A stretch of DNA of 6,554 bases from Candidatus Parcubacteria bacterium (GTDB taxonomy: Bacteria > Patescibacteriota > Patescibacteriia > JAACEG01): the NCBI GenBank assembly GCA_023135505.1, contig JAGLTA010000041.1, forward strand, positions 1 to 6,554. Direction: 5' to 3'. The translations under genes and the position numbers were made by a program. Positions 5,497 to 6,554 of the stretch are shown here, in pieces. The notes beneath the pieces are model-generated. The model was not told where the DNA came from. It ran no database searches and saw only the letters and a list, made by a program, of their open reading frames with translations. Position 1 is the stretch's first letter; every line of letters starts with the position of its first letter.

Positions 5497-6471
5497 TTAA
5501 AACCCAACTAACTCAATCTCTTCTTCTAATTGAATTCCGTAATTAGCGCGGACTTTCTGCTTGATTATGCTAATAAGCATTATAACATTTTCCGCTGTCG
5601 CGTTTCCAGTATTAACAATAAAATTACCATGCTCTAGACTAATCTTAGCTCCTCCAATAGCTTTTCCTTTTAATCTCGCTTTTTCAATTATCAATCCCGC
5701 GCCTATATTTCCCAATCTTGCTATGCCTGCATTTAATAATTTATCAGCTAATTCCTTGCTATTTTTTTTAAAAAATTCATAAGGTATATTTTTAAAAATA
5801 CTGCCAGCGCTTGGAAATTTTGGATATTTTTTATTTCTATGATTTATACTTTCTTTTATTAATTTTTTGATTTTATTACTGCTTGCTTTCGTTAATTTTA
5901 ATTCCGTCTCCCAAATTATATAATTATTATTATCTTTAAAAATGCTTTGCCGATAATTAAATTTACAATCTTTATTGTCAAATATCTCAAATTTATTTTT
6001 TTTAATATTAAGCGCGCTAACAATTTCAACTATATTGGACATAGGCGAATTAAAAGCCTCCGCGTTTACTTTTACGGCTCCTCCGATTGTCGCCCCCTGT
6101 ATGCCGATTGACCATTCCAAACCGGATAAATTATTAGCAATTGATAATCTGGCTGCTTTAACTAAACTAGCGCCTGCCCCGCATTTTATTTTGTTATCTT
6201 TAATCGCTATCCAGTTATTGCCTATTTTTATAATTAAACCATTGAATCCGCTGTCGGAAATTAAAATGTTGCTGCCGCCGCCAAGAATATAATAAGTGAT
6301 GTTTAACTTTTTGACAATTTTAACAGCGTTAATAATATCCTGCTCTGAATTTGCTTCATAAAAATATCTTGCCGGTCCGCCTATCTTGAAAGTCGTGTAA
6401 GGCGCTAAAATTTCGTCTCTTTTTAATTTTTCTCCAAGCTCATTTTTTAATTTTAAAAAAATATCTCCCAT
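5497..6471 (-). CDS. murB: UDP-N-acetylenolpyruvoylglucosamine reductase MurB
   Basis: A 324-residue cytosolic flavoenzyme that uses NADPH to reduce UDP-GlcNAc-enolpyruvate to UDP-MurNAc, the second committed step of peptidoglycan precursor synthesis. FAD-binding motifs include YTTFKIGGPARYF (25-37), LGGGSNILISD, GAGASL and SIGIQGATIGGAVKVNAEAF. The last corresponds to the usual GIPGTVGGAV..NAGA, with Gln in place of Pro and Glu in place of the second Gly. Substrate and catalytic motifs are FNYRQSIFK, PSAGSIFKN with the proton-donor serine, GNFIVNTGNATAENV and the C-terminal LEEEIELVG with the late catalytic glutamate. Length and the compact YRxS/SAGSxFKN pattern resemble type II (Gram-positive style) MurB. 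The ATG at 6471 gives the complete N-terminus. It is the first gene of the string behind a good promoter and is followed closely by the ftsB-like gene. Confidence 0.96.
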   Translation of the reverse strand: MGDIFLKLKNELGEKLKRDEILAPYTTFKIGGPARYFYEANSEQDIINAVKIVKKLNITYYILGGGSNILISDSGFNGLIIKIGNNWIAIKDNKIKCGAGASLVKAARLSIANNLSGLEWSIGIQGATIGGAVKVNAEAFNSPMSNIVEIVSALNIKKNKFEIFDNKDCKFNYRQSIFKDNNNYIIWETELKLTKASSNKIKKLIKESINHRNKKYPKFPSAGSIFKNIPYEFFKKNSKELADKLLNAGIARLGNIGAGLIIEKARLKGKAIGGAKISLEHGNFIVNTGNATAENVIMLISIIKQKVRANYGIQLEEEIELVGF

Positions 6472-6500
6472 AATCGCTTTTTATATCTTTAATTGCCGTA

Positions 6501-6529
6501 ATTTTATCATTATTTTTATAGTTTTACAA
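6501..6529 (-). promoter_or_regulatory. Extended -10 promoter for the murB operon
   Basis: On the minus strand TTGTAA (6529-6524) and TAAAAT (6506-6501) are separated by exactly 17 bases, and the -10 box is preceded by TG at the extended -10 position. Transcription would start near 6494, leaving a leader of about 23 bases before the murB ATG at 6471. No Shine-Dalgarno motif is visible in that leader. It is the best promoter-like sequence in the window. Confidence 0.55.
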
Positions 6530-6538
6530 ATGCAAAAG

Positions 6539-6554
6539 ATGAGATACATAGGTA
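6539..6554 (+). CDS. Possible start of a divergent gene (a few codons only)
   Basis: The plus strand opens with ATG at 6539, or in the same frame at 6530, reading MRYIG before the window ends. A weak promoter-like pair, TTGCCG (6493-6498) and TATAGT (6517-6522) with an 18-base spacer, lies just upstream and overlaps the murB promoter. Five or eight codons are not enough to establish a gene. The same bases could instead be the tail of a gene upstream of murB on the minus strand, where a frame ends in TAA just before the murB promoter. Confidence 0.15.

Noticed and set aside
5975..6292. Plus-strand open frames opposite murB and other genes (for example 5975-6292 and 507-782)
   Set aside because: They lie antisense to genes with clear conserved motifs, show low-complexity hydrophobic translations and match no family I know.

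Overview
This AT-rich window (about one third G+C by eye) has every supported protein gene and both tRNAs on the minus strand. The style suggests a Patescibacteria/CPR-type bacterium, probably of the Parcubacteria group. The clues are compact genes without clear Shine-Dalgarno sites, tRNAs without an encoded CCA, very lysine/asparagine/isoleucine-rich proteins, a short-period repeat inserted in a coding region, and exported RlpA-like and SurA/PpiC-like proteins of the kind I associate with that radiation. This is inference from pattern memory, not a search. TGA ends two genes and never occurs inside one, so genetic code 11 applies.

Layout, read in the direction of transcription (right to left). 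An extended -10 promoter (6501-6529) precedes murB (UDP-N-acetylenolpyruvoylglucosamine reductase). It is followed almost without gaps by an ftsB/divIC-like septum protein, a membrane-anchored PpiC/parvulin chaperone and a PPDK_N-type ATP-grasp protein. After a 70-base gap comes a second protein ending in the phosphohistidine 'mobile' domain of PEP-utilising enzymes. The last two together look like one dikinase-type phosphotransferase split in two, without the PEP/pyruvate-binding barrel. A 165-base spacer with nested short repeats leads to tRNA-Gly(CCC) and tRNA-Thr(CGT). A short repeat-containing spacer then precedes an exported protein that joins an RlpA-like double-psi barrel to the start of an S11 D-Ala-D-Ala carboxypeptidase and runs off the left edge.

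Together the genes form an envelope and division neighbourhood: precursor synthesis (MurB), divisome assembly (FtsB/DivIC), folding of exported proteins (PpiC) and wall remodelling (RlpA-S11). The split ATP-grasp/His-domain enzyme sits in the same tight gene string. Its architecture resembles rifampicin phosphotransferase more than PEP synthase, and its substrate cannot be read from the sequence. The observations most worth a second look are this split enzyme, the 7-base repeat inserted in frame in its ATP-grasp half, the rearranged parvulin domain, the RlpA-S11 fusion lacking the usual RlpA histidine, and a tRNA-Thr with C instead of U at position 33.
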